Below, piece by piece: positions 61,328 through 64,000 of a DNA stretch of 64,000 bases. The DNA lies in the NCBI GenBank assembly GCA_023853785.1, contig JAJIRX010000500.1:248001-312000 (forward strand), written 5' to 3'. The number at the start of each line of letters is the position of its first letter. Position 1 is the first letter of the stretch. The DNA is from Psilocybe azurescens (Eukaryota > Basidiomycota > Agaricomycetes > Agaricales > Agrocybaceae). The position numbers were made by a program, and so were the translations under genes. The notes below the pieces were generated by a model. That model was not told the DNA's origin, searched no databases, and worked only from the letters and a program-made list of their open reading frames with translations.

Positions 61328-64000
61328 ATGTCTGCTATTGATCCCTCAAAGGCTACGAAGAACAATTCTACTACCGCTTTCCTCACTTCGTTGGCTGTCA
61401 ATGGGGCTTTACTTCTAATAGAAGTCGGTGCTTTCATCATACTGAAGCAGAGATTGTGGAGGATATACAGTCCCCGCACGGTTTTACCACCTCTCGAGTA
61501 AGGCCTACCCAGAAACTCAGTCCGGATACCCCTATTTACTACTCATCTCCAGCAAACGAGCCCAAGAGCTACCGCCGGGTATCTGGAGATGGATTCCAGC
61601 CATTATTACGTCTCCCGTGGAAGATATTGCAAGTTATCATCCTCGAATATATCTTGTTCCAACTGACTTTTTTATGTAGATTCACAAAAACGGACTCGAC
61701 GCGTGAATTCATTTCTTTTGAATCTTTATAACGTTCTACTTCATGTTTTCGCAATAGATATATGTTCCTGCGCTTTATCAGGCTACTAATCATCATCTTT
61801 CTGGCGTTCACAATGACAACTTTTATTATCATCATACCGGCTAATGCAGCGTACATTCCTTCTATCAACAAAGGGCTCGACCGAATAACGTGGTCGAAGT
61901 AGGTCAAGTTCCAGTTAATGCATTCGAAAGTTGCTCAAATGGATTCTTTTCAGTATTACAGATCCAAACAATCAAACGCGGTTTGCGGCTCATGTTATTG
62001 TCGTATACCTCCTCACCGGTAAGTGCTGGCATAATTTAAAAACTCGAACAATGCTGCAAATCTTTTGGTAGCCTTTGTTATCTACTTGATTCGACGAGAA
62101 ATGCTACATTTCGTACACATGCGTCAACAGTTTCTCATCAGTAAATCCCATTCCCGACTTGCCCAGGCGCGTACTGTTCTGGTCACTGGGGTTCCCGACG
62201 AATTGGCCAGCGAACATGATCTTCGCACATTTGCGAGCTTTGTACCGGGAGGGGTTGATCGGATCTGGCTGTATCGCGACACTGGTCCATTAAACGAGCT
62301 TTTCGAGCGTCGAGTAGACGCATGCTCTAAACTGGAAGAAGCTGAAGCAACGATACTCAAGACAGCGACCCTCGCATGGCATGCCAAAACCAAGCAATAC
62401 AAGAAATCACAAGCACGAAAGTTGAAAGACGAAGAATATTCTAAAGAAGACAATGGACTTCCAATCCCTGTGGCAAACCAGCAGCTCTTAGATGAATTGG
62501 TTTCCCCTGATAACCAGCCTAAGCACAGAACAGGATTCCTTGGAATCTTCGGCCGTAAAGTAGATACTATTCAATGGTGCAAGGTTTAGTTACTCAGTTT
62601 TCGCATTTGTACGAGGGTTCTGATTGTTCTTATAAGTACAGGAAGAAATCTCTAGGCTGAACAAAGACATCAAAAGCGGTAGGGAACACATCGTTGAAGG
62701 GAAATTTCTCGGTAGTGCATTCATTAGATGTAACCTGCAGATGGGTGCCAACGTTCTCGCTCAGTGCTTAAGCTATCATGAGGTCAGTCACCATCATCCA
62801 ACCATTTTCATTTGTATCGAAACTCACTGTGCCGTGATAGCCTTTAATGATGGAGAACAAAACGATGGAAACACATCCCAAAGATATTGTATGGAGAAAT
62901 TTGGATGACGGGGCTCTTGAAATGAAATCCAGATATCTTATTTCGTGGCTTGCCACAGGTGGTCTTATCTTCGTCTGGGCCTTCCCTGTCACATTTATAG
63001 GAACTCTGAGTAACGTTTCAGATTTATGTGACAAAATTAGGTGAGTAGAAATCAATATATACTTATCAGAAGCTAACCTATATTGTGTAGTTGGGTGCGG
63101 TGGATTTGCAATGGTAACTGCCAATTACATCCTGTTCGGATATCTCACCGAATAGACTATTGATCCTATTTAGCTCCCACTATTGCAAGAGGTCTAATCG
63201 AAGGTGTATTACCCCTCTTCTTCTCGCGATTCTTTTTTCTCTACTTCCTTTCATATTGAGAGGTGACTTACTCTATCATCTTTTATCTATGGTATGCCTC
63301 TGACTTCGCTTTTCTTCTCAGGTCTGGCTTGGTACGAATGCATCCCGAGATATTCCCTCATATCAGTCAGCGTCTATCGCCGCTTTTATCTTTTCCTGTT
63401 GATGTGTGTTCAAAAGAGAATCACGTCTTTTATATCAACATTCAATTTCTTTTCCTTCTAGACACGGCTTCTTGATTGTCACACTGAGCTCTGGAATCAC
63501 AAATGGCAAGTTTTCCATCACCTATTTCTTACAGATTACTAAGTACGACCTACGATAGCCGTTGAAGATGTATATATCACACTTACTGCAAACATGTTAC
63601 CTCCCATTATTAAATTTCTATCCAGATCATTAAGAATCCGACTGAAACTGTTCAACAACTGTCCAGCAAGCTGCCTGGAGCTTCAGTGTTCTTCTTGACC
63701 TATATGGGTTAGAACGTTTCTAGCTGCGCCGAATCGGATGACGCTAATATCTGGTCTTTTCATAGTGACGCAAGGGCTTGCAGGCGCTGGGAGCGCACTT
63801 GTTCAGTTAGCATCTTTGGTATTACACTATCTGCGGAAGTGGTTCCTAGGACGTACACCACGTCAAGCTTATGAAGTTTGTCGTTTAAATTGTTCTATTC
63901 CAGTCAAGATAACTCAGATTTTACGAATGTACAGGTAACCTTCAAAATGCCCTCAGTATGTTCAGTTTTTGGACCTATCTTTCTCTGGATAAATAAAAAC
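61328..64000 (+). CDS. CSC1/DUF221-family osmosensitive channel (5' part, runs off the window)
   Basis: Plant OSCA / yeast Csc1-type protein, a mechanically or osmotically gated cation channel of the TMEM16-like fold. It begins MSAIDPSKATKNNSTTAFLT with an early helix VNGALLLIEVGAFIILKQRL. Two further helices follow (FIRLLIIIFLAFTMTTFIII, VIVVYLLTAFVIYLI), then the PHM7-type cytosolic domain (ARTVLVTGVPDELASEHDLR, YRDTGPLNELFERRVDACSK) and GRKVDTIQWCKEEISRLNKD. The downstream pore region starts with DIVWRNLDDGALEMKSRYLI. One C is missing near 63212-63215, where LIEGVLPPLLLAILF should read. The last visible exon opens VTFKMPSV and the gene continues past 64000. Confidence 0.88.

Overview
The window is nuclear DNA of a filamentous basidiomycete, most likely an Agaricomycete. 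Genes are dense and run on both strands. They are cut by many 45-70 base GT-AG introns, plus two GC-AG introns. Several families are typical of mushrooms: a Plavaka-type transposase, a DUF6698 protein, an HNH-nuclease protein, and SLX1 with a long AT-hook tail. There are no bacterial, viral or CRISPR features.

Left part (1-25750), housekeeping and transport: GOT1 (+), a fucose-permease-type MFS transporter (-), a conserved basidiomycete protein (+), RACK1 (-) carrying a U24/snR24-like snoRNA in its second intron, a nucleoside hydrolase (+), an amino-acid permease (-), a bZIP factor (+), a BUB2-type TBC protein (-), an AP-4 epsilon-like adaptin (+), an unknown protein (+), the small primase subunit (-), an unknown multi-pass membrane protein (-) and a PHD-finger protein (+).

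Middle (26080-42766), mobile and decayed DNA: first a pseudogene, then an 11.4-kb unit bounded by a perfect 117-bp inverted repeat. That unit holds a decayed Plavaka-type transposase, a divergent DUF6698 gene and a small coiled-coil gene. Nested in its right arm is a 2.93-kb Tc1/mariner element flanked by TA, with 871-bp terminal inverted repeats that contain no CG dinucleotide. A CG-poor stretch with an HNH-nuclease-type gene follows.

Right part (42767-64000), housekeeping again: ER HSP70 BiP/KAR2 (-), ATP-type PEP carboxykinase (-), a GNAT acetyltransferase (+), the SLX1 endonuclease subunit (+), MED14 (-), an SCY1-like pseudokinase (+) and the start of a CSC1/DUF221 channel (+).

Two kinds of damage need separating. 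About 25 one-base gains or losses, mostly in short homopolymers, interrupt otherwise conserved reading frames, including essential genes such as BiP and MED14. They look like base-calling errors more than biology. In and beside the transposons there are also CGA-to-TGA nonsense changes and extreme loss of CG, which look like real decay from cytosine methylation. All coordinates, splice sites and frames were worked out by eye; no alignment or database search was run.
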